Shown: piece after piece, positions 1 through 8,488 of the stretch | Numbering within the stretch: the first letter of the stretch is position 1 | Layout: every line of letters starts with the position of its first letter | NCBI GenBank assembly: GCA_910578115.1 | Contig: CAJTPO010000001.1 | Coordinates: 161,235-225,234, forward strand | DNA from: an uncultured Lachnospiraceae bacterium | GTDB taxonomy: Bacteria > Bacillota > Clostridia > Lachnospirales > Lachnospiraceae | Direction: 5' to 3' | DNA: 64,000 nt | Program-made: the position numbers and the translations under genes | The notes under the pieces: model-generated | What the model saw: the letters and a program-made list of their open reading frames with translations, nothing else | Told to the model about the DNA's origin: nothing | Database searches by the model: none

Positions 1-1249
1 CCAGATCAGGGACAGCAGCGGTGAAAATGTGTTGGGCGTATGCAGTATCAGCATCGACGGGGAACGTCTGGTGCAGGTGATGGAGAATGCCAACATAACG
101 TCCAACGGGCTGGTTTATCTGGTCAATGCCGAGGGGGAAGGTGCGGTATCTTCCAATGCGGATCTGTTTGAGAAAATAGAGGAGCAGGATTCCTTTCTGC
201 TCACGAAAGGGGAGCAGGCCTGGGAATCTGTCAGAGTGGGACGGACGGTTTACTATGCGGATCGGGAGCCGATAGAAGATACAGGCTGGCAGCTGGTGGC
301 TTTGATCCCTGAAAGTGAGTATAACGGGCAGTTTCGCGGTCTGGTGCTGAGCGCTGCGGTGGCGGTGGTGGTCATGATGATCATGATCATGGGGGCATCT
401 TACTTTTTGTCCAACTATTATGTAGGCAGGTTGAAAAAACTGAGTATGGAAATGCAGCATCTGCAGGAAGGTGATCTCAATGTACAGCTGCCTTCGATCC
501 AGCAGGGCGATGAGGTGGAAGAGGTATACCGGAACTTCAATTTTATGGTGGGAGAGGTACGCAGGCTGCTGCGGGAGCATTTTCAGCTCGGTAAGGATGC
601 GAGGGTGGCGGAGCTTCGTGTTCTGCAGGCACAGATCAATCCGCATTTTCTGTACAATACACTGGATCTGATCAACTGGATCGCCATGGACTATGAGGCG
701 GAGGATATCGAGAAGATCGCGTGGAATCTGGCCCGTTTTTACCGGCTAAGCCTGAACCACGGCAAGGATCTGATCAGCATCGGTGAAGAGGTGGAGCATG
801 TACAGGTATATGTCAATATCCAGAAATTCCACTATGACGATGCGGTTCATCTTAAGGTCGAGGTTCCGGAAGAACTGCGTTCTCTGGCGTGTCTGAATAT
901 TATTCTGCAGCCTTTCGTGGAGAATGCGATTTTGCACGGGATCGGAGAGAGGACGGAGATCAGGCAGTGTTCTATCGTGATCAGAGTAGCACGGCAGGGG
1001 GATGACATTCTTTTTATGGTGAAGGACGACGGCCCCGGCATGACGCAGCAGCAGATGGAGGAGGTCACCGCCTGTAATATTGATCAGATCAAGGGCGGTT
1101 ACGGGGTGAAGAATATCAATTTCAGGATAAAGTTATGTTTCGGAGAGGAATACGGCGTCAGATATGAGAGTGTGCTCGGAGAAGGGACAACGGCGTTTGT
1201 ATTGATTCCGGCGATGACGATAGAAGAGGCGGAGGAGAAAGTTATGTAA
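1..1249 (+). CDS. YesM-type sensor histidine kinase, 5' end cut by window edge
   Basis: This is a membrane sensor kinase of the YesM/LytS-like (HPK7) class; members phosphorylate an AraC-type YesN response regulator that switches on sugar ABC transporters. The frame is open to the first base, so the start lies outside the window. In order I see the end of an extracellular sensor domain, a transmembrane helix (about bases 335-430), a HAMP segment, the phosphoacceptor motif QINPHFLYNT (His codon 644-646), the N-box PFVENAILHG and the G-box DDGPGM. The ABC transporter and glycosidase genes downstream suggest it senses an oligosaccharide. Its partner regulator is not in the window and is probably upstream. 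Confidence 0.93.
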   Translation, partial: QIRDSSGENVLGVCSISIDGERLVQVMENANITSNGLVYLVNAEGEGAVSSNADLFEKIEEQDSFLLTKGEQAWESVRVGRTVYYADREPIEDTGWQLVALIPESEYNGQFRGLVLSAAVAVVVMMIMIMGASYFLSNYYVGRLKKLSMEMQHLQEGDLNVQLPSIQQGDEVEEVYRNFNFMVGEVRRLLREHFQLGKDARVAELRVLQAQINPHFLYNTLDLINWIAMDYEAEDIEKIAWNLARFYRLSLNHGKDLISIGEEVEHVQVYVNIQKFHYDDAVHLKVEVPEELRSLACLNIILQPFVENAILHGIGERTEIRQCSIVIRVARQGDDILFMVKDDGPGMTQQQMEEVTACNIDQIKGGYGVKNINFRIKLCFGEEYGVRYESVLGEGTTAFVLIPAMTIEEAEEKVM

Positions 1250-1251
1250 AC

Positions 1252-1286
1252 TATAGTAAACGAAATTTCTAATGTCGTTAACTATA
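1252..1286. repeat. 35-bp palindromic repeat, copy 1
   Basis: The arms TATAGTAAACGA and TCGTTAACTATA pair with one mismatch around an 11-base centre. The element starts two bases after the kinase stop codon. The same 35 bases recur in inverted orientation at 30367-30401 and, with one substitution, at 60552-60586. It is a dispersed intergenic repeat whose family I do not recognise. Confidence 0.85.
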
Positions 1287-1321
1287 ACAGAAAAATACTG
1301 TATGTAGGTACTGTGGATACC

Positions 1322-1347
1322 AGCAAGCCGAATGGCTTGCTTTTTTT
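1322..1347 (+). terminator. Rho-independent terminator after the sensor kinase
   Basis: An 8-bp perfect stem (AGCAAGCC / GGCTTGCT) with a four-base GAAT loop runs into seven T residues. It separates the kinase transcript from the sugar ABC transporter operon. Confidence 0.85.
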
Positions 1348-1421
1348 GTGTATTTTGTCGGGAAAAATAAACAGGAAATAAAAAAACATAAAATATTCCT
1401 TAATTTCGTAATTTTACTATA

Positions 1422-1450
1422 TTCAAACTGCACAAAGGATTTCCTATAAT
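1422..1450 (+). promoter_or_regulatory. Predicted sigma-A promoter of the sugar ABC operon
   Basis: TTCAAA (1422-1427) lies 17 bases from a perfect TATAAT (1445-1450), about 85 bases before the first permease start. The -10 is consensus and the -35 is weak, which would suit activation by a YesN-type regulator. Confidence 0.5.
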
Positions 1451-1535
1451 TTCTATAGCATTTGTTTAACATAAAGAGAAGGAACAAATTTTGTGTGGAC
1501 AGATGAAATTTAATATTTCAGTAAGGAGGGTATCC

Positions 1536-2456
1536 ATGAAAAAAGAAGGCTTCTTATATGAATTTAAGAAGAACAAAGCACTTTTTGCCATGGCGGCGCC
1601 GGCGTTTATTCTGGTTCTCGTCATGCAGTATTTTCCCATGAGCGGCCTGATCCTGGCATTCAAAGAGTATCAGTACAATCTGGGTGTGTTCGGCAGTCCC
1701 TTTAACGGGCTGCAAAACTTCGGTTACCTGTTCAATTCAGGAACCGGCTGGTTGATCACCAGAAATACGATCCTCTACAATCTGCTGAATCTGGTGACTT
1801 CCCAGCTGCTCGCAGTGGTGATCGCGATCTTTATCACGGAAATACGGGCAAAATATTTTAAGAAAGTAACACAGACAGTCATTCTTCTGCCGTATTTCAT
1901 TTCGTGGGTTGTAGTCGGCGTATTCGTATTCTCTATCTTCAACTATGAGACAGGGCTGATCAATACCATGATCAATGCCATCGGCGGCGAGAAGGTTAAC
2001 TTCTACATGATGCCCACGGCATGGCCGGTTATCATCTGTGCGTTTAACGCATGGAAATGGACAGGATACAATTCCGTTATTTATATTGCGGCCGTGACGG
2101 GTGTAGACGGAGAGATCAATGAGGCGGCCGAGATCGACGGCGCTACGATCTTCCAGCGGATCCGTTACATAACCTTACCCTCTATCAGACCTACGCTTGT
2201 GACGATGGTCCTGCTGCAGGTGGGACGAATCCTGCGCGGCGATTTCGAGATGTTCTACCAGATCGTCGGCAACAATGGACAGCTGTTTAACGCGACAGAT
2301 GTTATTGATACCTATGTATTCCGTTCCCTGATTACAAATCCTGATATCGGTATGACAGCGGCGGCTACGTTCTACCAGTCAGTACTCTGCTTCGCGATCA
2401 TCATGATCGTCAATACGGTTGTGAAGAAGATTGACGAAGACTACGCGCTGTTCTAA
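1536..2456 (+). CDS. Sugar ABC transporter permease, LplB/UgpA-like (CUT1 family)
   Basis: This is a 306-residue inner-membrane subunit of a carbohydrate importer of the CUT1/LplB type. The ATG at 1536 was chosen because an AGGAGG site sits eight bases upstream; an earlier in-frame start at 1491 has no such site. The chain is strongly hydrophobic with about six membrane segments and carries the permease EAA loop near residue 195 (EAAEIDGATIFQRIRYITLP), which docks the ATPase. The second permease and the binding lipoprotein follow. No ATPase gene is adjacent, as is common for this family, where a shared MsmX-like ATPase serves several importers. Confidence 0.95.
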   Translation: MKKEGFLYEFKKNKALFAMAAPAFILVLVMQYFPMSGLILAFKEYQYNLGVFGSPFNGLQNFGYLFNSGTGWLITRNTILYNLLNLVTSQLLAVVIAIFITEIRAKYFKKVTQTVILLPYFISWVVVGVFVFSIFNYETGLINTMINAIGGEKVNFYMMPTAWPVIICAFNAWKWTGYNSVIYIAAVTGVDGEINEAAEIDGATIFQRIRYITLPSIRPTLVTMVLLQVGRILRGDFEMFYQIVGNNGQLFNATDVIDTYVFRSLITNPDIGMTAAATFYQSVLCFAIIMIVNTVVKKIDEDYALF

Positions 2457-2469
2457 GAGGAGGGACATT

Positions 2470-3396
2470 ATGGCTAATAAAGATAAAGATTTAATGATGT
2501 CGGCGCCGCGCAATATCAAGCTGAGCGCGTCATCCAAAGTATTCTATGTGATCTGTTATGCGATCGTGGCGGTCATCGCCGTGATCTGTCTGATCCCGTT
2601 CCTGCTTCTTATTTCCGGTTCCTTTACGGCGGAGCAGTGGATCAGCTTCCACGGATTCAGCCTGCTGCCGGGAGAGTTCTCCACGGAGGCGTACAACATT
2701 ATCTTCAAGACGCCGGAACGGATCTTCCGGGCATACGGCGTATCCATTTTCATCACGCTGGTGGGCACGGTACTGGGCCTGCTGCTGACGACGATTACGG
2801 CTTACGTGATCAGCCGTAAGGACTTTAAATATAGAAATGTACTGTCATTCTTCTTCTATTTCACGACGCTGTTTAACGGCGGAATGGTCAGCACCTACAT
2901 TTTCTATATCCAGTATCTGCATTTGCGGGACAATATGCTGGCGCTGATCCTGCCCGGTATGTTCAATGTTTTCTATCTGTTGATCATGAGGACCTTTGTC
3001 AATAATATACCGTTCTCGCTGGTGGAATCCGCGAAACTGGACGGAGCGGGTGAGTGGAGGATCTTCTTTACCATCATCTTCCCGCTTTTGAAGTCCGGAC
3101 TGGCGACCATCGGCCTGTTCCTGGCACTTGGTTACTGGAATGACTGGTATAATGCGATGCTGTATATGAGCACCGAGGAGAAATATCCGCTGCAGTATAT
3201 GTTGTATTCCATTCAGCAGCAGACCCAGGCGCTTGCCAGAATTGCCGCACAGGCCGGCATACAGGTGGCAAATCTGCCGTCTAACTCCTTAAAACTGGCA
3301 ATGGCAGTGGTTGCGACCGGACCGATCGTTATCGTCTATCCGTTCGTACAGAGGTACTTTATCGCAGGTATTACGATCGGCTCCGTGAAGGGCTAA
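2470..3396 (+). CDS. Sugar ABC transporter permease, YtcP/YcjP-like (CUT1 family)
   Basis: This 308-residue second permease of the importer starts 13 bases after the first permease stop, behind an AGAGGAGGG site. The EAA loop is near residue 186 (ESAKLDGAGEWRIFFTIIFP) and there are about six hydrophobic segments. It should pair with the preceding protein as the membrane channel of an oligosaccharide importer. The substrate cannot be read from the sequence; the GH30 and GH5 enzymes downstream suggest beta-linked glucan or xylan fragments. Confidence 0.95.
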   Translation: MANKDKDLMMSAPRNIKLSASSKVFYVICYAIVAVIAVICLIPFLLLISGSFTAEQWISFHGFSLLPGEFSTEAYNIIFKTPERIFRAYGVSIFITLVGTVLGLLLTTITAYVISRKDFKYRNVLSFFFYFTTLFNGGMVSTYIFYIQYLHLRDNMLALILPGMFNVFYLLIMRTFVNNIPFSLVESAKLDGAGEWRIFFTIIFPLLKSGLATIGLFLALGYWNDWYNAMLYMSTEEKYPLQYMLYSIQQQTQALARIAAQAGIQVANLPSNSLKLAMAVVATGPIVIVYPFVQRYFIAGITIGSVKG

Positions 3397-3477
3397 AGGA
3401 CAGGATTTTGTTGGTACAGCCAAGTTATTTGGCAGCAAATAAATTATGCAATGATAACCATAAGGAGGTAAAAAAGA

Positions 3478-5013
3478 ATGAAAAAGAAACTGGTTGCAGT
3501 ATTACTTGCAGCAACAATGTCGCTTGGTCTGCTTGCAGGCTGTGGAGGTTCAGGCGGAGCGTCTTCCTCAGGAGATGCAGCGTCTTCGGGAAGCTCCTCA
3601 GAGGCAGGCGCAACGGGAGAGGTTGACACGTCCAAAGAGGTGGAACTGGTGATGTACGTGATCAGTGACAGACCGGCCGGACAGGATATTGTGGACGAGA
3701 ATCTGAATACCCTGTTGAAGGAAAAGCTGAATTGTACTTTGAAGATCAACTGGATCGGCTGGGCGGAGTATGCACAGAAGTATCCGCTGCTGTTCTCATC
3801 GGGTGAAGAGTTTGATATGGCATATTGTGCAGGCTGGCTTGGTTTTGCAAACCTGGCACAGAGAGGCGCATTTATGGCATTGGATGATCTGCTTCCTGCC
3901 TATGCGCCGGATAACTATGCAATGCACTCCGAATCCGCGCTGCAGCAGGCAACGATCAACGGCAAACTGTATGCAGTTCCTACGCTGCTGCCTACGTACA
4001 CGACTTACGGAAGCATTTACCGTGGTGATATCGCGGCGGAAGCAGGCATTACGGGGCCGATCGATACGTTTGAGAAGGTAGAAGAGTTTGCGGATTATGT
4101 GGTTGCAAATCATCCGGAGATGGAAGCGCTTGACCAGTATTCGGCAGGACCGGAGCTGTCTCTTGTGTGGACGAGAATGGACGGCCTTATGGATGTTGAT
4201 TCCAACATGCGTTATCTGTTCTATGATCCTTCGGAAGAGCATCCGACAGTCAAGGCGATCTATGATCTTGATGGGGTGACAGAGTTTTATCAGATGTGTA
4301 AGGAGTGGTGCGATAAGGGATATTGGAGTAAGTCCGCACTGGCTGATACGGATTCCCAGAAGACACAGAATGGTAAAGCAGCTATGCGTTTCCATAATAT
4401 CGACTCCTGGTCAAGTCTCTGTGTGTTGCATCCGGAATGGGATTTCCAGTATGGCCCGATGACAAAAGACATTGCACATCTGCCGTATACGCAGGATTGC
4501 ATGGTTATCTCCAACACGGCGAAGAATCCGGAGAGAGCGTTGGCGTTCTGGAATCTGCTGACCACAGATCAGGAAGTATATGACGCGCTGTACTACGGTG
4601 TGCTTGGAACAAGCTATGAGCTGAACGACGAAGGACAGTTCACGATCCTGGACACCGATCTGTATGCGACCAATGCAATGTGGGCAGCACGTACCATGGA
4701 TCTGAACCGTAACCAGGCCGGTGTACCCGAGACTTATGATACCCTGCGGCAGGAATGGGAAGGAAAGATCAAGGAAGGCGTCGGAGCCGAGAAATTTACC
4801 GGTTTTGTCATGGATACTTCCAGCATCAGCACGGAAGTTGCGGCATGTACCAATGCGAGACAGCAGTATGGCTGGCCGTTGGAGCTGGGTTATACAGATA
4901 ATGTAGAAGCATCGATCGAGGAATACAAAACTGCAATGCAGGCTGCAGGAATCGATAAGGTGATCGCAGAGTGTCAGAAACAGCTGGATGCCTATCTGGA
5001 GAGTCTGAACTAA
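3478..5013 (+). CDS. Extracellular sugar-binding lipoprotein of the ABC importer
   Basis: This 511-residue solute-binding protein begins with a lipoprotein signal peptide: a Lys-rich start, a hydrophobic core, and the lipobox LLAGC with Cys22 as the predicted lipidation site. A flexible Gly/Ser-rich linker follows, then a large two-lobed binding domain of the kind found with YtcP/LplB permeases. A strong AAGGAGG site lies upstream. It would capture the oligosaccharide at the cell surface and deliver it to the two permeases. Its position at the end of the transporter operon, before a terminator, is typical. Confidence 0.95.
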   Translation: MKKKLVAVLLAATMSLGLLAGCGGSGGASSSGDAASSGSSSEAGATGEVDTSKEVELVMYVISDRPAGQDIVDENLNTLLKEKLNCTLKINWIGWAEYAQKYPLLFSSGEEFDMAYCAGWLGFANLAQRGAFMALDDLLPAYAPDNYAMHSESALQQATINGKLYAVPTLLPTYTTYGSIYRGDIAAEAGITGPIDTFEKVEEFADYVVANHPEMEALDQYSAGPELSLVWTRMDGLMDVDSNMRYLFYDPSEEHPTVKAIYDLDGVTEFYQMCKEWCDKGYWSKSALADTDSQKTQNGKAAMRFHNIDSWSSLCVLHPEWDFQYGPMTKDIAHLPYTQDCMVISNTAKNPERALAFWNLLTTDQEVYDALYYGVLGTSYELNDEGQFTILDTDLYATNAMWAARTMDLNRNQAGVPETYDTLRQEWEGKIKEGVGAEKFTGFVMDTSSISTEVAACTNARQQYGWPLELGYTDNVEASIEEYKTAMQAAGIDKVIAECQKQLDAYLESLN

Positions 5014-5065
5014 GAGACGATTACAGGCTATATAGAATGACGGAATGATTGTGTTAAGGGATATT

Positions 5066-5101
5066 GGGGTTGATGAGTGATTTGTCAACCCCTCTTTTTT
5101 T
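5066..5101 (+). terminator. Rho-independent terminator after the sugar ABC operon
   Basis: The arms GGGGTTGA and TCAACCCC close an 11-base loop and are followed by TCTTTTTTT. It lies about 50 bases after the binding-protein stop. Confidence 0.8.
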
Positions 5102-5170
5102 AAAAGGAAAAATAAACAGGATCCGATGAAGAGTGCAGCGGTGAGGGGAAGGTGTCCTCACTGCAAAGCG

Positions 5171-5321
5171 CTTCGGAATGGAGGAAGGTTGAAAAATCAC
5201 ACTGATGTGCTGATTTTTCAACTGCGAGTTTGTGCCGGAGCCACAAACTCGAGATCGCAGAGCCAAATTTAAAATTTGGCTCGCGGCCTTCGCAAAAGAA
5301 CTGCTTCGGCATGGAGGTAAG
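5171..5321 (+). repeat. Triple-hairpin leader flanked by duplicated RBS-like segments
   Basis: Three consecutive near-perfect hairpins fill the leader of the GH30 gene: 5188-5222 (12-bp arms, GTTGAAAAATCA), 5225-5251 (10-bp arms, CGAGTTTGTG) and 5260-5282 (11-bp arms, GAGCCAAATTT). The segment CTTCGGAATGGAGGAAG before the first hairpin is closely repeated as CTTCGGCATGGAGGTAAG just before the real start codon. A similar arrangement precedes the gene at 33992. It could be a palindromic mobile element, a leader that controls translation, or both. Confidence 0.6.
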
Positions 5322-5322
5322 A

Positions 5323-6672
5323 ATGAAAAAAGCAACAATGTACACAACGATACTGGGCAGTGACGGCGTCAGGCAGGAAACCTACGAGACGAGTCTGGTG
5401 CCCGACAGTAAGGCGCAGGAGATGGATGTGGTGAATGTATATCCCCGCAAGCGGTATCAGGTCATACAGGGCTTTGGTGCGGCGCTCACGGAGTCGGCCG
5501 GTTACACGCTGGCGCGGATGAGCAGGGAGAAACAGAAAGAGATCGTAGAGTCCTGTTACGGCAGGGACGGGCTCGGTTATACGCTTGGCAGAATACATAT
5601 GGACAGCTGTGATTTTTCCATCAGCAACTACTGTGCGGTGGAAGATCCCGGGGATGCCGCGTTTGGTGATTTTACACTGGAACGGGATGCGAAATATGTA
5701 AAGCCGTTAATCAAAATGGCGGAGGAAGCGTTGGGACAGCCGGTATCGCTGCTGCTTTCCCCCTGGTCGCCGCCGGCTTTTATGAAAGAGACCGGCGTGC
5801 GCAATGGTGGCGGACACCTGCGCAGGGAATGTTATCAGGCCTATGCGGATTATGTGGTGAAGTATATCACGGCGTATCAGAAACGGGGCATACAAATTTC
5901 CTGTATGACGGTGCAGAATGAGCCTCTGGCCGTCCAGACATGGGATTCCTGCGAGTATACGGCGGAGGAAGAGAAGGAATTCCTGCGGGATTATCTGTAT
6001 CCGGCGCTGAAAGAGAACGGGCTTGCGCATGTGAAACTGTATATCTGGGATCACAACAAGGAACGGGTTTATGAGCGGGCCTGTGAGATCGTGGATGAGA
6101 CGACCAGGGACATGGTGGCAGGCGTGGCTTATCACTGGTATTCGGGAGATCATTTTGCGACTTTGCAGATGGTGCGGGAGGACTTCCCGGAACTGCTTTT
6201 GATGCGCAGCGAGGGCTGCGTAGAGTACGCGCGGGGTGCGGAACATGTGCCGGACGATATGCGCCATGCCAGACTGTACGCTCATGATCTGATCGGGGAT
6301 CTGAACCATGGAATGAACAGCTGGCTGGACTGGAACCTTGTGCTGGACGAACAGGGCGGCCCCAACCATGTGGGGAATTTCTGTAACGCGCCGGTGATGT
6401 GCGATACGACCACAGACACGGTGGAAGTGAAACCCATGTTCCATGCCATCGGACAGTTCAGTAAATATATCAGGCCGGGTGCGGTGCGGATCGGGTGCTC
6501 CAGCTTTTCACCGGAGGTGGAAGTGACTGCGGCGCAGAATCCGGACGGTTCCGTGGCGGTGGTGATCCTGTACACCGGTCAGGGCAGGAAGATGATCCAT
6601 CTGCGTACAGAGGGGATGATCACGAGAGTCGTTGTACCGGAGAACAGTATTTCGACGGTTGTTTTGGAGTAA
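5323..6672 (+). CDS. Glycoside hydrolase family 30 enzyme (glucosylceramidase/beta-glycanase-like)
   Basis: This 449-residue retaining glycosidase of GH30 has the expected acid/base glutamate in VQNEP (E200) and nucleophile glutamate in MRSEG (E297), inside a TIM barrel with a small beta-sandwich tail (about the last 70 residues). The N-terminal region contains the family motif IQGFGAALTESAGY. No signal peptide is visible, so it should act in the cytoplasm on imported oligosaccharides. The ATG at 5323 follows a GGAGG site; the open frame extends upstream to 5230 but only across the hairpin leader. GH30 members cleave beta-glucosidic, beta-1,6-glucan or xylan bonds, and the exact specificity is not evident. 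Confidence 0.92.
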   Translation: MKKATMYTTILGSDGVRQETYETSLVPDSKAQEMDVVNVYPRKRYQVIQGFGAALTESAGYTLARMSREKQKEIVESCYGRDGLGYTLGRIHMDSCDFSISNYCAVEDPGDAAFGDFTLERDAKYVKPLIKMAEEALGQPVSLLLSPWSPPAFMKETGVRNGGGHLRRECYQAYADYVVKYITAYQKRGIQISCMTVQNEPLAVQTWDSCEYTAEEEKEFLRDYLYPALKENGLAHVKLYIWDHNKERVYERACEIVDETTRDMVAGVAYHWYSGDHFATLQMVREDFPELLLMRSEGCVEYARGAEHVPDDMRHARLYAHDLIGDLNHGMNSWLDWNLVLDEQGGPNHVGNFCNAPVMCDTTTDTVEVKPMFHAIGQFSKYIRPGAVRIGCSSFSPEVEVTAAQNPDGSVAVVILYTGQGRKMIHLRTEGMITRVVVPENSISTVVLE

Positions 6673-6692
6673 GGAAGAAGGAGGGGAAAATC

Positions 6693-7859
6693 ATGTATAT
6701 CAAAGGTGTTAATCTGGGAAACTGGCTTGTATTGGAGAAATGGATGAGCCCGGGACTTTTTGCGGGGACGACGGCGGAGGATGAATATTATCTGCCTGCC
6801 CGGCTTCCGCGGGATGTGTATGAGGCGCGGATCAGAACCCACCGCGCGGAGTATATCACGGAGCGGGATTTTACGCGGATCAAAGCCATGGGCATGAATA
6901 CCGTGCGGATTCCGGTGCCGTATTTTATCTTCGGGGACAGGGAACCCTTTATCGGTTGTGTGGAAGAGCTGGATCGTGCTTTTTGCTGGGCGGAGCGCTA
7001 TGGACTTAAGATCCTGGTGGATCTGCATACCGCGCCGGACAGCCAGAACGGTTTCGACAACGGCGGTATCAGCGGTGTGTGCAAGTGGTCTCAGGAGCCG
7101 GAGGAAGTGGAGTTTGAGCTGACCGTGCTGGAGCGGCTGGCTAAGCGGTACGGCCACAGAGAAGGGCTGTGGGGCATTGAAGTGATCAATGAGCCGATCA
7201 CGGAAGAAATCTGGAACCAGATGGATGTGCCGGCGCGTTATCCGGCAGTGGATCCGAAGAAGGCGGAAGGAACAAGGCCCAATACGCTGGCGTTCATCCG
7301 GCAGTTCTATCTGGATGCCTATGACCGTCTGCGCAGATATCTGCCGGAGGAAAAGTGCGTGGTGATCCACGATGCGTTCCTGCTGAAAGCATGGAAAGAT
7401 TTCATGCGCGAAGACAAGTATAAGAACGTGGTGCTGGATACGCACCAGTATCTGATGATGGCGGAAGGGATGGGCTGCGAGCAGACCGTAGAAGGCTATT
7501 TGAAGTTCATCAAGGAGAATTACGAGGCCGATATCCGGGAGATGCAGCAGTACTTCCCGGTGATCTGCGGCGAGTGGTGTCTCTTCAACTCATTGGCGGT
7601 GGGAAAAGACACGAAGGGCGGTCAGACCGTGCTAAACGGTCAGGAAGGCATGTCAAAAGAGAGTATCAGTGACGCGGAGAAGAAGCAAATCTACAGGGCG
7701 CTGGCGGATGCACAGCTGGAAGCATGGAAGGCAGGCATCGGCTATTTCTACTGGAGCTACAAACTGCTTGTCGATACCGTGAACGAGACCGGCTGGGTAG
7801 GCTGGGACAGCTGGGATCTTGGCCGGTGCGTTGATTTCGGGTGGTTTCCGGTGGAGTGA
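6693..7859 (+). CDS. Glycoside hydrolase family 5 enzyme (BglC/exo-beta-1,3-glucanase-like)
   Basis: This 388-residue GH5 enzyme opens with KGVNLGNWLVLEKW, typical of exo-1,3-beta-glucanase-like members. The acid/base residue is E167 in VINEPI and the nucleophile is E294 in ICGEW. No signal peptide is present, so a cytoplasmic role next to the GH30 enzyme is likely. It starts 20 bases after the GH30 stop behind a GAAGGAGGGG site, so the two are co-transcribed. Together with the importer they form a small beta-glucan utilisation set. Substrate linkage is an inference. Confidence 0.92.
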   Translation: MYIKGVNLGNWLVLEKWMSPGLFAGTTAEDEYYLPARLPRDVYEARIRTHRAEYITERDFTRIKAMGMNTVRIPVPYFIFGDREPFIGCVEELDRAFCWAERYGLKILVDLHTAPDSQNGFDNGGISGVCKWSQEPEEVEFELTVLERLAKRYGHREGLWGIEVINEPITEEIWNQMDVPARYPAVDPKKAEGTRPNTLAFIRQFYLDAYDRLRRYLPEEKCVVIHDAFLLKAWKDFMREDKYKNVVLDTHQYLMMAEGMGCEQTVEGYLKFIKENYEADIREMQQYFPVICGEWCLFNSLAVGKDTKGGQTVLNGQEGMSKESISDAEKKQIYRALADAQLEAWKAGIGYFYWSYKLLVDTVNETGWVGWDSWDLGRCVDFGWFPVE

Positions 7860-7884
7860 CCTGCCGGTATGTATATTGGGGAAG

Positions 7885-7905
7885 CGGCAGAGAGATCTGC
7901 CGTTT
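7885..7905 (+). terminator. Weak terminator-like hairpin after GH5
   Basis: A 7-bp perfect stem (CGGCAGA / TCTGCCG) with a GAGA loop is followed only by TTTCC, so termination strength is uncertain. Confidence 0.4.
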
Positions 7906-8187
7906 CCTGCTGCAAGTCGGGACTCAGATGGTATGCTTAGTCTGTCAATCCAGATTGTATATTTAAACTATATTTATAAAAAGGTATTGCAATGGCAGGG
8001 AGATTCTGCTATAGTAGATTTATCAATTCAAGGTGAAGCTCTTATTTCTATCAGGCGGCGCTGCCCGACAGTGCCTGCATGAAGGAAATCTGCATCGGCA
8101 TTTCGCCGTATATTCACGGAAGAAGAAATCAAATAAGGCAGGCAGAGAGGAAGCCGGCAGTTTATCCGTGCGGCTTGGAAAGTTGAG
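7906..8187. other. Gene-poor stretch between GH5 and the Spo0A-like gene
   Basis: I see no convincing intact gene here. Several short open frames overlap and none has a good ribosome binding site with family-like content. The right part runs in frame, through stop codons, into the remnant at 8188-8304. Confidence 0.5.
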
Positions 8188-8304
8188 ATGCTTCAGGAAT
8201 ACAATGCCACAAAAGAAAATGCAGTGATTAAATTACAGGCCAAATTTCCCCAAAACGCCGGGCTGGCGGCGGAAATCGTGGAGAGATACTGGCAGGAGAA
8301 CTGA
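8188..8304 (+). pseudogene. Possible remnant of a degraded coding sequence
   Basis: A 38-codon frame reads as plausible amphipathic protein (it begins MLQEYNATKENAVIKLQAKF and ends in an acidic Tyr-Trp tail). Upstream the same frame continues as credible protein sequence but is broken by TAA at 8134 and TGA near 8080. There is no ribosome binding site before the internal ATG. I do not recognise a family, so this is only a suggestion of decayed coding sequence. Confidence 0.3.
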
Positions 8305-8488
8305 GTTGTGCGATGCCTTAATATTCCATAGTATTCTTCTATTGTTTATAATGGTTTATGTCGGAACGCGTCAGCAGACCGACGGGAAATATGTTGGAAT
8401 TGTATGAATAAGGTTACTGTCTGGTATGAATGTGCATTCTTATGGAACAGCGACGGCAGCGGACCAGTAAGAAGATGGAGGAGTACTT

